Below are positions 50,025-59,864 of a DNA stretch of 64,000 bases, in pieces. Each line of letters starts with the position of its first letter. Position 1 is the first letter of the stretch. This DNA is from Planctomycetota bacterium (GTDB taxonomy: Bacteria > Planctomycetota > JAPUJT01): contig JAPUJT010000049.1 in assembly GCA_027296055.1 (NCBI GenBank), positions 62,001 through 126,000 on the forward strand, in the 5' to 3' direction. The position numbers were made by a program, and so were the translations under genes. The notes under the pieces were generated by a model that saw only the letters and a list, made by a program, of their open reading frames with translations, did no database searches and was not told the origin of the DNA.

Positions 50025-53000
50025 ATGAAGGTATTCCGTGTCGCATCTCGCGCGAATTTCGCCCGCTTTGCCGTCGTGGCATCGGTCTTTGCCATCGTCC
50101 TCAGTTGCGGGGGCGGCGGAGGCAAGCGTAAGCCCTCCGGCGGCTTGCTGATCACGAGTGTCGCTCCAGACTCCGGAGATTTGGCGGGCGGAACCACCGT
50201 GATGATCACCGGGAATGGGTTCAACGCCAGCACGACCGTCTCGATCGGTGGGATGGACCTGACGGGGCTCACCCTGTTCGACAGCAAGACGATCACGGGA
50301 GTGACCCAGGCGACCGCCTCCACCGGGCCGGTCGACGTGGTCGTGGCCAACGACCCGCTCACGGTCACCCTCCCGGGCGGTTTCACCTACTTCGAGGCCG
50401 TCACTCTCAGTTCTATCTCGCCGAACTTCGGGCCCGTATGGGGCGGGACGGCGGTGGACATCTACGGGACGGGCTTCGTGGCAGGAACGAGCGTCACGAT
50501 AGGCGGGACCGAGATGCTGAATCTCATAGTGGTGAGCACTTCGCAGATCCAGGGATTCTCCCCGGCCGGCGCTGGGGGCGGCCAGGTGGACGTGGCGGCG
50601 ACCAACCAGAATGGCGCCGACGTCATCGCCGACGGATTCGAGTACTTCTCTCCCGTGATCATCTTCAACATCCTCCCGAACTCGGGGCCCACGGTCGGCG
50701 GGAGCAGCATCACGATCCGGGGCACCGGCTTCACTCCGGATAGCCAGGTGAAGATCGGGGACAAGGCCCTCATCAACACCGTGGTCGTCAACATCGCCGA
50801 GATCACGGGCTTGACGCCGCCGGGAGACATTTTCGGCCCCGAGGACGTGACGGTGACGAACACGAGCGGCGGGTTCACCTTCGATGACGGGTTTACCTAT
50901 TACGACGACGTGACGATATCAAACGTCAGCCCCTCGGGCGGACCCACGGCAGGGAATATCCCTCTGACCATTACCGGGACAGGCTTCGTCGCCGGCTCGG
51001 TGGCGAGTATCGGAGCGACCCCCGTGAGCAACCTCGTGGTCGTCGATGATCTCACGATCACTGGCACGGTTCCCGCGGGACCCGTTGGAATCCAGGACGT
51101 GATCGTCGTCACCCCGTTCGGGACCGACACGCTGGTCGGCGGGTTCGAGTACTTCGACATGGTGACGATCTCCGGGATCACCCCGACCACGTGGTTGACG
51201 AAGGGTGGGATCGGGGTCACCGTCACGGGGACAGGGTTCTTCCCGGGAACGACCGTCGACATCGGCGGCAACGCCCTCCTGAACCCGGCCTTCATCGACA
51301 CCTCGACGGTGGTCGGAACCGTCCCTCCGGGCTCGGTCGGCACGGTGAACGTGTCGGTCATCAACATCAACGGGACGGACACCTTGCCGGGGGCCTTCAC
51401 CTATCAGACGCCGATCATGACGGCCTACGATGACCAGAAGAACGAGCAGATCGTCTACATAACGAAGGGGCCCGGCGGCGGCCTCTGGATGAGCCTCGAC
51501 GGCTCTTGCAGCGGTGGCACCTCGGGAGGAGTCCTCTACTTTGATGATGGGGGCACCCCCTCCATCTTGACAGACGATCGGACCCAGCTCTTCACAGCGG
51601 CGGATGGACTCCAGTCCACCGCCCTCGGCGAGATAGGGTTCGAAGGGACCACTGGCGTCTGGATCACGAGAACCGGGTTCCAGTGCGGCGGCGTCGATGA
51701 GGGGATCGCCTACCTGGATCACAATGGGACAATCTTCGACAAGTCTGACGACCAGTGGAGGTACTTCACACCGGCGAATACCCCGATGACGGAGCAGCGT
51801 GTAGGTGGCATTCACGTGATGAGCGGAGGAATCTGGATAGCCATGGTCGGAGGGGGTCTCGCCTACCTCGATCACGCCGGCACCCCGCTGGACGACACGG
51901 ATGACCAGTGGACTCTCCGAAACGATTTCGACGGTCTCGGTATGTGGTACGACTGGATTCGCGACGTATATGTCGAGCCTATCACGGGCCACCTGGTCAT
52001 GGGGTACGACACCAACACTTACCAGTTTCTCGATTTCAACGACTTGAATCCTGGGGACAAGATCTCGGACATCTGGTCGTCATCGCTGTTCATACCCGTC
52101 ATGGGGCTCTTCCACGAGCAGGAGCCTACTGCCGCTAGCCAGTTCTGGATGGGGGGTAGGTACTGGGGGATGGTCCTGCATGACGAGGGGGCGGACCCGA
52201 TGTTGTCACAGTTCGACGACGTGGACCTGATGGAATTCACCACGGGCGACGGGATGCTCAACGGTACGGTCCTCGGGATGCAGGTCCTCTCGAACGGCGT
52301 CTGGGTCGGGACGGAAGAGGGCCTCAATTTCCTCGAGCATATGGGGACGATATCGAGCATGGCCGACAAGTCGGACGACGTCTGGTACGACTACGCGGAG
52401 GCGGAAGGGCTCTCGAACCAGTACATGCGCTCGATGTACATCGACGGCGCCTCGAACTTCTGGCTGGGCACTCAAGCCGGGCTCAACTACTTCGAGCACA
52501 ACTCGACCCCGACCGTCAAGACGGATGATACCTGGACGACGATCTTCTTCGATCTGCCGGACCGGCCCCGATACATCCAGGCGGACCCTGCCGGGGGCGT
52601 CTGGGTGGCCACGGAAGCAGGCGTGGTCTACATAACTGACAATGGCACTCCCCGGGACGCTTCGGACGACTCGTTCATCTACTACACGACGGCGGACGGC
52701 CTCAGCGCCAACCAGATGGCTGGCGTCTATCCGCACCCGAACGGCTTGGGGGTCTGGATCATAGGCGCCGACATGTCGTACCTGGATCACGCCGGTACGC
52801 CTTTGAACAAGTCCGACGACACACTCACCGTGCTCACGCCGCCGTTTCCACCTCTGACGAATTACTGGGAGGATACGGTCCTCAGGATAGGGCCGACGGG
52901 CGGGCTCTGGATCGGCACCGAGCAGTTCGGCGTCTTCTACTTCGATGACATGGGAACGCCGGCGGACACGACGGACGATAGCTGGACACAGTACGCCCCG

Positions 53001-53594
53001 TCGGATGGTCTTCCGGGCGCGTACGTCGTAGACATCTCCTTCGACGCGCCGGACGGGGTCTGGTTGGCCACGCTCGGCGGGGTCCTCTACATGGACACTC
53101 GCGGCACTCCGACGGTGAAGATCGATGACCTGAAGACGGTCTTCACGGCGCTCGATTCGGGACTGGCGGACACGGTCACGGCGTCGGTGCTGGTCGATGA
53201 CTCCGGCAACGGAGTATGGTTCGGCACACTGAACGGCCTCAGCTTCCTCGATCATGGCGGGACGCCGGCCGTGAAGAGCGACGATCAATGGCAGACCTAT
53301 ACGACCGCGGACGGCATGATCTCGAACTTCGTCTGGACGATTCAGAGGGGAAGCGAGGGCCTCAACTGGTTCACCCTCTCGACGCAGTTCGGCGGGAACA
53401 CCGATGGGATCGGCTTCCACAACGACTCCGGAACGCCGCTCGACAAGTCGGACGATTTCTGGGGCCGTCTGGACAGCTCCGATGGACTGCCGGCGGTGGA
53501 TTACAGGTCGGCTTACGTCACGGAGGCAACCGGCGGGCTCTGGATCAGCGTCCAGAGTTACCCGACGAGCTACGTCATCTTCGTCACGCGGTAA
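50025..53594 (+). CDS. Giant lipoprotein: five IPT/TIG domains plus a DHxGTPxxKSDD propeller
   Basis: 1189 residues. Lipobox V-L-S-C (Cys28) and a Gly run. Residues about 40-460 are five IPT/TIG sandwiches of about 84 residues (P-x-x-G-P-x-x-G-G, I-x-G-T-G-F, and a closing G-F-x-Y-F/Y). Residues about 465-1189 resemble the ligand-sensing propellers of hybrid two-component regulators (A-D-G-L, G-V-W-V-G-T). They carry about eleven copies of a motif like Y-L-D-H-x-G-T-P-x-D-K-S-D-D-x-W at intervals of 50-75 residues. The acidic motif may bind Ca2+. There is no kinase domain; this is an anchored surface or periplasmic protein. Promoter at 49935-49964. Confidence 0.85.
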   Translation: MKVFRVASRANFARFAVVASVFAIVLSCGGGGGKRKPSGGLLITSVAPDSGDLAGGTTVMITGNGFNASTTVSIGGMDLTGLTLFDSKTITGVTQATASTGPVDVVVANDPLTVTLPGGFTYFEAVTLSSISPNFGPVWGGTAVDIYGTGFVAGTSVTIGGTEMLNLIVVSTSQIQGFSPAGAGGGQVDVAATNQNGADVIADGFEYFSPVIIFNILPNSGPTVGGSSITIRGTGFTPDSQVKIGDKALINTVVVNIAEITGLTPPGDIFGPEDVTVTNTSGGFTFDDGFTYYDDVTISNVSPSGGPTAGNIPLTITGTGFVAGSVASIGATPVSNLVVVDDLTITGTVPAGPVGIQDVIVVTPFGTDTLVGGFEYFDMVTISGITPTTWLTKGGIGVTVTGTGFFPGTTVDIGGNALLNPAFIDTSTVVGTVPPGSVGTVNVSVININGTDTLPGAFTYQTPIMTAYDDQKNEQIVYITKGPGGGLWMSLDGSCSGGTSGGVLYFDDGGTPSILTDDRTQLFTAADGLQSTALGEIGFEGTTGVWITRTGFQCGGVDEGIAYLDHNGTIFDKSDDQWRYFTPANTPMTEQRVGGIHVMSGGIWIAMVGGGLAYLDHAGTPLDDTDDQWTLRNDFDGLGMWYDWIRDVYVEPITGHLVMGYDTNTYQFLDFNDLNPGDKISDIWSSSLFIPVMGLFHEQEPTAASQFWMGGRYWGMVLHDEGADPMLSQFDDVDLMEFTTGDGMLNGTVLGMQVLSNGVWVGTEEGLNFLEHMGTISSMADKSDDVWYDYAEAEGLSNQYMRSMYIDGASNFWLGTQAGLNYFEHNSTPTVKTDDTWTTIFFDLPDRPRYIQADPAGGVWVATEAGVVYITDNGTPRDASDDSFIYYTTADGLSANQMAGVYPHPNGLGVWIIGADMSYLDHAGTPLNKSDDTLTVLTPPFPPLTNYWEDTVLRIGPTGGLWIGTEQFGVFYFDDMGTPADTTDDSWTQYAPSDGLPGAYVVDISFDAPDGVWLATLGGVLYMDTRGTPTVKIDDLKTVFTALDSGLADTVTASVLVDDSGNGVWFGTLNGLSFLDHGGTPAVKSDDQWQTYTTADGMISNFVWTIQRGSEGLNWFTLSTQFGGNTDGIGFHNDSGTPLDKSDDFWGRLDSSDGLPAVDYRSAYVTEATGGLWISVQSYPTSYVIFVTR

Positions 53595-53596
53595 GA

Positions 53597-53638
53597 CAAA
53601 AGGGGACAGTCCCCAGGGAACACACACTTAATTCTCGT
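53597..53638. repeat. REP-like element (AAAAGGGGACAGTCCCC)
   Basis: ACAAAAGGGGACAGTCCCC is followed by AGGGAACACACACTTAATTC. It shares the GGGGACAGT core with 1096-1140, and its AATTAAG-type end in reverse with the element at 54.15 kb. It stands between the giant lipoprotein and the small lipoprotein gene. Confidence 0.55.
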
Positions 53639-53658
53639 GCCGCGGGATGGAGGGTGGA

Positions 53659-54153
53659 ATGCAAAAGCGCTGGCGGTGGATCTGCATGTTTCTCGTGGTG
53701 GTCGCGGTCGCAGGCCTGGCCTGCCATAAACGGAGCAGCAAGAAGAAGAAACCGCCTCCGTCGGAGGGGGCCAGCGTACGCATCAACGGCAGCGTCGTCA
53801 CGTTTGCCATCGTGGATCACTTCTACGACACTGTCTTTGGCGAGATCGTAATCAACATGTGGAGTTCCAGTCCCACCGGATGGGATATCTACATCTTCGC
53901 GGCTGGTCCCGACGCGAACCCTGGCTGTGTGAATAGCTGCGATGACTTCGTATTCATCGAGGTGTACGATCCGTTCGGAGACGTATACTTGGAGGATTTC
54001 TGCTTCTACGATGTCTACCAGTGTTTCTCCTCGTACTCCACGACACTGGGGACTTTCACCATCGGGACGTTCTCGGCCGACGTGGAAAACCTCTTCCCTC
54101 CGTGGGATGTCCTGGACCTGACGGGCGGGAGCTTCACGGCGGTCAGGAATTAA
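53659..54153 (+). CDS. Small unknown lipoprotein
   Basis: 164 residues from ATG 53659 (GGAGGGTGGA upstream). Lipobox region V-A-G-L-A-C (Cys22), then a basic K/R tail (H-K-R-S-S-K-K-K-K) and Pro-rich linker. The mature part is beta-rich, acidic and aromatic, with four central Cys (C-V-N-S-C and C-F-Y-D-V-Y-Q-C) that could form two disulfides. No family recognised. Base composition is visibly lower in GC than its neighbours. The gene is bracketed by GGGGAC-type repeats on both sides, which suggests a laterally acquired unit. Confidence 0.7.
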   Translation: MQKRWRWICMFLVVVAVAGLACHKRSSKKKKPPPSEGASVRINGSVVTFAIVDHFYDTVFGEIVINMWSSSPTGWDIYIFAAGPDANPGCVNSCDDFVFIEVYDPFGDVYLEDFCFYDVYQCFSSYSTTLGTFTIGTFSADVENLFPPWDVLDLTGGSFTAVRN

Positions 54154-54258
54154 GGGGACACACATCCCTGGTCAACCACCGGGTATGCGAACGGCTCAGA
54201 GGCTTCCGTCCTCTGGTCATAGGCGCGTACGGCGGTCCGGGTGTATGTCCCCGAAACC
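54146..54258. repeat. REP-like inverted GGGGACACACAT elements
   Basis: GGGGACACACAT (54154-54165) starts just after the small lipoprotein stop. GTGTATGTCCCC (54241-54252) is its near inverted copy, 75 bases away. The 108 bp gap between genes is nearly filled by this structure. Confidence 0.5.
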
Positions 54259-54261
54259 AAT

Positions 54262-57200
54262 TTATCGTGCGAAGCGGCGGACGCGGCGGTTGCCGGTGTC
54301 GCTCACGAAGATGTCTCCGGCAGGATCGATCAGGATGCCGGAGGGACCGCTGAGGGCGGTGAAGGCGGGGGGAAGGGCGTCCCCGTTGAAGTCCTGGCTA
54401 TTGGTCCCGGCGATCTTCGTCACCAGGCCTGGCCCCACCAGGGTTCCCGCCACCGTGAGAGGCGTCACCTGGGGATTGTAGACCAGGACGCGGTGGTTCA
54501 GCGTGTCCACGATGAACAGGTTGCCCGCCGGATCCGTTGCGACCCCCAGAGGGCTGTCGAGAAGGATGTCCCGAGGGGGGAGCCTATCTCCGTTGAAGCC
54601 CCCCAGTGACGTCTGCTGGCCCACGATGACACCCGAAACCAAGGTAAGGGGATTCACCTCGACGATCCGGTGGTTCATCGAGTCTGCGACGTAGAGGGTT
54701 CCCGTCGCATGCAGGTGGATGCCCGCGGGTTCGTCGAACTGACCCACTCCGTTCCCCCGCTGTCCTAGCGGGTCTCCGGCCACGAGGGTGACGAATCCGG
54801 TGGAGTCGACGCGGCGTATCTGGTGGTTCTGCGTATCGGAGATGAAGACATCTCCCAGGGGACCGACCTCCACATCGGTCGGAGAATGGAAGCAAGTCGA
54901 CCGGGCGTCCACGTCGTTGATCGGTGATCCGGCGCAGCCGTTCCCCGCGATCGTGTCGATGTTGCCCGGCTCGATGTTTGTCACGCCGTTGACGGTGACA
55001 GGGGAGGTTCCCATGTTCACCACGCGAACCACGTGGTTATCCCTGTCGGCGATATAGAGGTTTCCCGCCAGGTCCAGGGCGAGGCCGGTCGGAGAGTTGA
55101 ACGATGCGCCCGAGAGGGCGTCCCTGTCCCCCAGATAGGCGGGGATCCCGTTGCCGCCCAGGACCGTCATGGCTCGGGTCCTCGGGTCGAGCCGGAATAT
55201 CCTGTGCGAGTGGCTGTTGCCCGCGTTGGTGTCGCTGAAGATGACGTTCCCGACAGCATCCTGAGCGAGCGACACGGGCGCGACCACCAACCCGTTGCTC
55301 AGCCCGCCTGGATCTCCGGCGATCGATCTCACACTTCGGGGCTCGATCAGCTTCGGACCGAGACGCACATCATCGTCCGTCAAGTTGACCAGGCGCACCA
55401 CCCCGTTGGATGAATCCGCCACGAACAGGTTGCCCGATGGCTGGAGTCCGATCCCCGTGGGCTCGTTCAGGGTGGTGACGAGGTTCGAGAGGCCGTCGCC
55501 GTTGAACCCCGGTTGACCGGAGCCGACGATTGTGCTGATGAATCCCGGGTCGATCTGCACGCCTCCGATGGTGATGGAAAGCGGACCGCCGTTGACGATG
55601 CGCATCTTGTGATTGAGGCTATCGGCGATGAGCAGATTCCCGTCGGGGGTCACGGCGAGGTCCCGGACCTCGGACAGGCGGGCGGTGAGCGCCGTTCCCC
55701 CATCGCCGGAAGATCCGGGGATGCCCGCTCCCGCCACGGTGCGGATCGTCCCCGGAGGAACGCTGACTCCTAGCATCGAGGCAGTCGTAGCGCCGAGATT
55801 GATCGCCCTGATCCGGAAGTTGCCGGAATCGGCGATGAAGAGATTACCCCTGGGATCCAAGGCAAGGCCCAGCGGAGTATTCAGTCGGGCGGCAGGGGCG
55901 GCGCCTCCATCCCCTCCGAATCCGGCGATCCCGTCGCCCGTTATCGTCTGAACCGTCCCTGGCTCGATCGAAGTCCCGGCGACGTCGATCGGGTCGGACT
56001 GCGTGTTGACCGCTCGGATCACATGGTTGTCCTGCTCGGCGATGAAGATATTGCCTGCCGAGTCGAGGACGACCGCCACGGGCGATCGCAGGAGGGCGAA
56101 TGTCGGCGGCGCCCCGTCGCCGGCGTATCCCGGGACCCCGGCTCCCACCACGGTTTGAATCTCCCCTGGCAGCACCACTACGTTCGCGACCAAGAGAGGG
56201 GAGTCCTGATTGTTGATCACCCGGATCCGATGGTTCTGTGTGTCGGCGACAAAGAGGTTCCCGTCCCGGTCGAGCTCGAGGTCGACGGGGAAGGAGAACG
56301 TGGCCGATCCGGGAGGTCCCCCGTCCCCGGCGAAACCCGAGCCCCCGGTGCCGGCAATCACCTCCACGGTCCCGGTCTCCGCGTCCAGGCGGTAGATCCG
56401 GTTCGCCTTCCTCCCTCCGAAGTCAGGACTCGTCACATCGGTGAAGAACATGTTCCCCGCGCCGTCTATCACGATCCGGGCGGGAAAGGAGAACGCCGTC
56501 CCCTGTTCCTCCAGGGAGATTGACAGGGAGTTGATGTCCCCCGGATCGATGATGACGCCGCCCCACGTCCGGGTCACCGCGGTGGCGTTGATCGCCCGCA
56601 CCCGATTCCCTCCGCCCTCCGAGACCAGAAGGTTTCCGTCCGGATCGATGCGGATGCGGGTCGGGAAGATCAGGTTGGCGTCGGACGCGGGCGCTCCATC
56701 TCCCGTGCCCGGGTCGGCGACATCCGAGCCGGAAATCGTCTCGATCGTATCGGGCGAGACGGTCACGGACCCTATCGTGAGTGGCGCTCCGGATGTATTG
56801 ACCACCCGGATGCGACCGTTGCCCACATCGGCCAGATAGAGGTTGTCGGCCGCATCCAACGAGAGGCCGAGAGGCTCGTCGAGCCGAGCGAAGTTCGGGG
56901 CGCCCCCATCCCCACCGAACCCCCTCAGTCCGTTGCCCACGATCGTAGCGATCCCGTTCCCGACGATGTTGATCCCCGCGATCGTGGTGAGAGTCGGGTC
57001 GGGGTTGATAACCCTGATGCGATTCTCGTCGGGCTGCGAGACGTATACCCGGCCGAAGCTGTCTATCGCCAGCCCTTGAGGTAGGCCGATCTGGGCGAGC
57101 CTGGCCAGCCCCCCGTCTCCGTTCGCCCCTCCGGGGACATAACTCCCCGTCCCGGCGATCGTCTCGATCTCGAAGGGGTCGATCTGAACGCCGGCGATCG

Positions 57201-58185
57201 TGAAGGGCATCGGCTGCGTGCTGACCACGCGAACCCGATTGTGGAAGGTGTCGGCCACATAGACATTTCCCATCGGATCCAGGGCAATTCCGAAGGGCGC
57301 GGCGAGGACGGAGGTGACCGCCAACGACCCGTCTCCGATGTCCGGGAATGTTCGGCCGCCGCCACCTGCTATCGTGTCGATGAAGCCTGCAGCGGCCGTG
57401 ACCACGCGAATCCTGCTGTTCAACAGATCGCAGACATAGAGGTCTCCGTTCGGAGCGAGAGCGAGATCGATGGGAAGATTCAGCTTGGCATCGGTGGCCA
57501 GGATGTTGTCTCCGTTGAATCCCGGCTCTCCGGTTCCCACATAGACCGAGGCGGTGTCCGAGGTCGGGTCGTACCTGAGGACCCGGTTATTGAAGGTGTC
57601 GCTCACATAGATCACGCCGCTGAGCGGATCCGCCACGAGCCCGTTCGGGAAGTTGAGGCTCGGTCCGACCACCCCTCCCGCCACCGTCGCAACGAATGCG
57701 TTCTGCGCCGAAAACGAGCCGGTCGTCACCGAGTCTCCACCAAGGTCCGTGAAGGTCTCTGTCGGGGTGATCCGGATCCGGACGTCGGGATGGTTCACGC
57801 TTCCGAGATCGATCAGGGAGTTCCAGACAAACGTATAGGCGAGGGATACGCGGGCCGTCTTGAGCCCGGTCACGCCGGAGCTACCGGCCCCCTCCGCTTG
57901 CGTGGCCTGCTCGAAGGTCATGCCACCGTCGGTCGAATACTCCAGGGTGACGTCCACCGGATCGGACTGAAGGTCGAGGACCTGAAACGGAAAGGTGAAG
58001 AGGTCGTTGTTCGATCCGGACGGTGTGGTGATGCTCACCGATGGAGGGGTATTCGGGGGACCCTCGTCATCGCTCTTCTGATTGGCTACGACGACCCAGA
58101 CCACCCCGCCGGCTACGTACCCGCAGCCGGAGATGAGCAGCAGGATCACGGATAGGATGGAGATGGCCCGAGGACTGTTGATCAT
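54262..58185 (-). CDS. Giant NHL-repeat lipoprotein
   Basis: 1307 residues. Lipobox I-S-G-C (Cys21) and a second hydrophobic stretch (G-G-V-V-W-V-V-V-A). A module of about 100 residues follows (E-Y-S-T-D-G-G-M-T-F, F-V-W-N-S, R-I-R-I-T-P), shared with the two kelch lipoproteins. From about residue 165 to the end there are about two dozen NHL blades in long composite units. Each unit reads like P-G-x-I-x-T-V-A-G-x-G, G-F-x-G-D-G-G, L-x-x-P-x-G-L-A-L-D-x-x-G-N-L-F-I-A-D-S-x-N-x-R-I-R. This would make several stacked six-bladed propellers on the outer membrane. Partner unknown. Confidence 0.9.
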   Translation of the reverse strand: MINSPRAISILSVILLLISGCGYVAGGVVWVVVANQKSDDEGPPNTPPSVSITTPSGSNNDLFTFPFQVLDLQSDPVDVTLEYSTDGGMTFEQATQAEGAGSSGVTGLKTARVSLAYTFVWNSLIDLGSVNHPDVRIRITPTETFTDLGGDSVTTGSFSAQNAFVATVAGGVVGPSLNFPNGLVADPLSGVIYVSDTFNNRVLRYDPTSDTASVYVGTGEPGFNGDNILATDAKLNLPIDLALAPNGDLYVCDLLNSRIRVVTAAAGFIDTIAGGGGRTFPDIGDGSLAVTSVLAAPFGIALDPMGNVYVADTFHNRVRVVSTQPMPFTIAGVQIDPFEIETIAGTGSYVPGGANGDGGLARLAQIGLPQGLAIDSFGRVYVSQPDENRIRVINPDPTLTTIAGINIVGNGIATIVGNGLRGFGGDGGAPNFARLDEPLGLSLDAADNLYLADVGNGRIRVVNTSGAPLTIGSVTVSPDTIETISGSDVADPGTGDGAPASDANLIFPTRIRIDPDGNLLVSEGGGNRVRAINATAVTRTWGGVIIDPGDINSLSISLEEQGTAFSFPARIVIDGAGNMFFTDVTSPDFGGRKANRIYRLDAETGTVEVIAGTGGSGFAGDGGPPGSATFSFPVDLELDRDGNLFVADTQNHRIRVINNQDSPLLVANVVVLPGEIQTVVGAGVPGYAGDGAPPTFALLRSPVAVVLDSAGNIFIAEQDNHVIRAVNTQSDPIDVAGTSIEPGTVQTITGDGIAGFGGDGGAAPAARLNTPLGLALDPRGNLFIADSGNFRIRAINLGATTASMLGVSVPPGTIRTVAGAGIPGSSGDGGTALTARLSEVRDLAVTPDGNLLIADSLNHKMRIVNGGPLSITIGGVQIDPGFISTIVGSGQPGFNGDGLSNLVTTLNEPTGIGLQPSGNLFVADSSNGVVRLVNLTDDDVRLGPKLIEPRSVRSIAGDPGGLSNGLVVAPVSLAQDAVGNVIFSDTNAGNSHSHRIFRLDPRTRAMTVLGGNGIPAYLGDRDALSGASFNSPTGLALDLAGNLYIADRDNHVVRVVNMGTSPVTVNGVTNIEPGNIDTIAGNGCAGSPINDVDARSTCFHSPTDVEVGPLGDVFISDTQNHQIRRVDSTGFVTLVAGDPLGQRGNGVGQFDEPAGIHLHATGTLYVADSMNHRIVEVNPLTLVSGVIVGQQTSLGGFNGDRLPPRDILLDSPLGVATDPAGNLFIVDTLNHRVLVYNPQVTPLTVAGTLVGPGLVTKIAGTNSQDFNGDALPPAFTALSGPSGILIDPAGDIFVSDTGNRRVRRFAR

Positions 58186-58245
58186 GAATCTGGGTGATCC
58201 TATGAGTCGGGCAGAAGCCCTTCCCCCCCGAGTCGTGCATATCCA

Positions 58246-58274
58246 TAGATAACCCGCGGAGGGATTCCCTGCAA
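58246..58274 (-). promoter_or_regulatory. Possible sigma-70 promoter of the giant NHL gene
   Basis: Minus strand TTGCAG (58274-58269), a 17 bp spacer and TATCTA (58251-58246), with a leader of about 55 bases to ATG 58185. Confidence 0.45.
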
Positions 58275-58304
58275 GGGGAATGTGAGCCGGGTCACGTGTC
58301 CCCC

Positions 58305-59864
58305 TCAGTGGCCGGATCCCGTCGCTCCGTCCGGGTTTGGGGAAATACCGTCCGTAGCGGGGAGAGCATAGACCACCACCGCCTCCGATGAGTGGGCTTC
58401 CCGAAGGCTTGCAGGCCTCTCACCCTTGAAGAACCAGGCGTTCCGGGGCTCCTTTCGCACGACAAGGTGAGTGGCCCGGCGCTCCCGGCAGTACTGGAAG
58501 AGAGCGCCGGCGTTGGTTCCCGTGGGCCAGGGGAGATGCTCACCGTTCGCATAGAAGGCCACCCGGCGGGAGCGCGCACAGATCCGCGAGGACCCCGATT
58601 CGACTCCGATCGCCTGGGCCGCTGCCTTCATCCAGAGCTTGTCGACACGCTCTCTCTGGAACGCCCGCGCCCCGAGACCGGCAGCGAAGATGACCAGGAG
58701 AGTCCACCAGATCCGATGGGAGCGGTTCGCGAAGCGGCGTTCGAGGCGCCGGGCGATCTCGTCCAACCCGATCCCGCACCAGAGGCACGCGGGAGGGATC
58801 ATCGCCGCGAGAAAGCGCGGGTTGGGGTAGTTCACGGCGATGCATGCTACGTACCAGACCAGGAAGAAGATGAGGAGCCACTCCTTCCTGCCAGAGGGGG
58901 GCCGGAGCAAGAGACCCGAGAGGAACAGGCCGAGGGCAACCGGGTGAATGGCATGAGGAAACGCTTGCACAACGAGCAGGGCGAAGTCGTGAACGTACTT
59001 TTCGAGGAAGAGTCCTCGATTCCGTCCGATGACGGTGACGGCCTCGCCGACACTGATGCCCTCCTCGCCACCCAGGCCACGATACCCCTCCAGGGCAACC
59101 CCTTTTCTGGCGGCATATCGGGGCAGCCCACCGAGCAGCTCCGATCCCTTTCGGGTGAACTGCAGATGTCCCGTCTCCGACTGGAGGAGGGCCGCGTACG
59201 GAGCCAGGGGCGCGAGGGCGAGCACGAGGAAGACGGCCAACGGGGCGATCTTCGTCCCGATACGCTGGGACCGGACGCGGAGCGATGGAATGGCTATCAG
59301 TCCGAACGGGGCAAGGAGGATCCCTTCAGGGCGCGTCAGGGTCGAGAGACCGGCCGCGACTCCGGCAAGGGCGATCGGGATGAGCTTCCCTTCGCCGGCG
59401 CCGATCCAGATCCCCGCGACGGACCCCAGGACCAGGAACAGGAACAAAGATTCCGAGAGGACGTCGCCAGAAAGCGTCAGGAGGAAGGGGGCCAGGACGT
59501 AAACCACCGCCGCTCCGCGAACGGCCCGGGCTGGCAGCAGGGTCCGCCCCAGCAAGATGAGGGGAACGACGGCGATGGCCCCGAAGAGGATCGAGACGGC
59601 CTTCCCGGCCGTCACCGGATCGGAGAAGATTCCACCGAACACCGCGATCGCGGCGGGATAGAGTGGCGGATAATGTCCCGTCAGACTCTCCCGGACCTTT
59701 CCCTCTCGCAGAAGATCGGCCTGCTCGATGTAAACGACCCCGTCTTCCGCAATGATCGGAGTGACGAATCCCTTGTAGCCGCGAACGACGAGGGCGAGGA
59801 CCACGAAGAGCAGGATCTCCAGGCCGAGAGACCTCTCCTGGGGTGGTTCCATGGGAACGCTCAA
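58305..59864 (-). CDS. GT39/ArnT-like polytopic glycosyltransferase
   Basis: 519 residues, about ten TM helices. The first periplasmic loop holds the acidic motif expected for GT-C enzymes (I-I-A-E-D-G-V-V-Y-I-E-Q-A), followed by H-Y-P-P-L-Y-P, typical of GT39/PMT_2. L-T-R-P-E-G-I-L-L-A-P is a further hallmark. The C-terminal 110 residues are soluble (V-A-F-Y-A-N-G-E-H). The start is TTG 59864 overlapping the previous stop (TTGA); ATG 59852 is a fair alternative. It would transfer a polyprenyl-phosphate-linked sugar to lipid, glycan or protein outside the membrane. Last gene of the glycan operon. Confidence 0.85.
   Translation of the reverse strand: MSVPMEPPQERSLGLEILLFVVLALVVRGYKGFVTPIIAEDGVVYIEQADLLREGKVRESLTGHYPPLYPAAIAVFGGIFSDPVTAGKAVSILFGAIAVVPLILLGRTLLPARAVRGAAVVYVLAPFLLTLSGDVLSESLFLFLVLGSVAGIWIGAGEGKLIPIALAGVAAGLSTLTRPEGILLAPFGLIAIPSLRVRSQRIGTKIAPLAVFLVLALAPLAPYAALLQSETGHLQFTRKGSELLGGLPRYAARKGVALEGYRGLGGEEGISVGEAVTVIGRNRGLFLEKYVHDFALLVVQAFPHAIHPVALGLFLSGLLLRPPSGRKEWLLIFFLVWYVACIAVNYPNPRFLAAMIPPACLWCGIGLDEIARRLERRFANRSHRIWWTLLVIFAAGLGARAFQRERVDKLWMKAAAQAIGVESGSSRICARSRRVAFYANGEHLPWPTGTNAGALFQYCRERRATHLVVRKEPRNAWFFKGERPASLREAHSSEAVVVYALPATDGISPNPDGATGSGH

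Noticed and set aside
53601..53614. GGGGACAGTCCCC after the 50025 gene as a terminator
   Set aside because: The arms leave a one-base loop, so no stable hairpin forms, and there is no T-tract.
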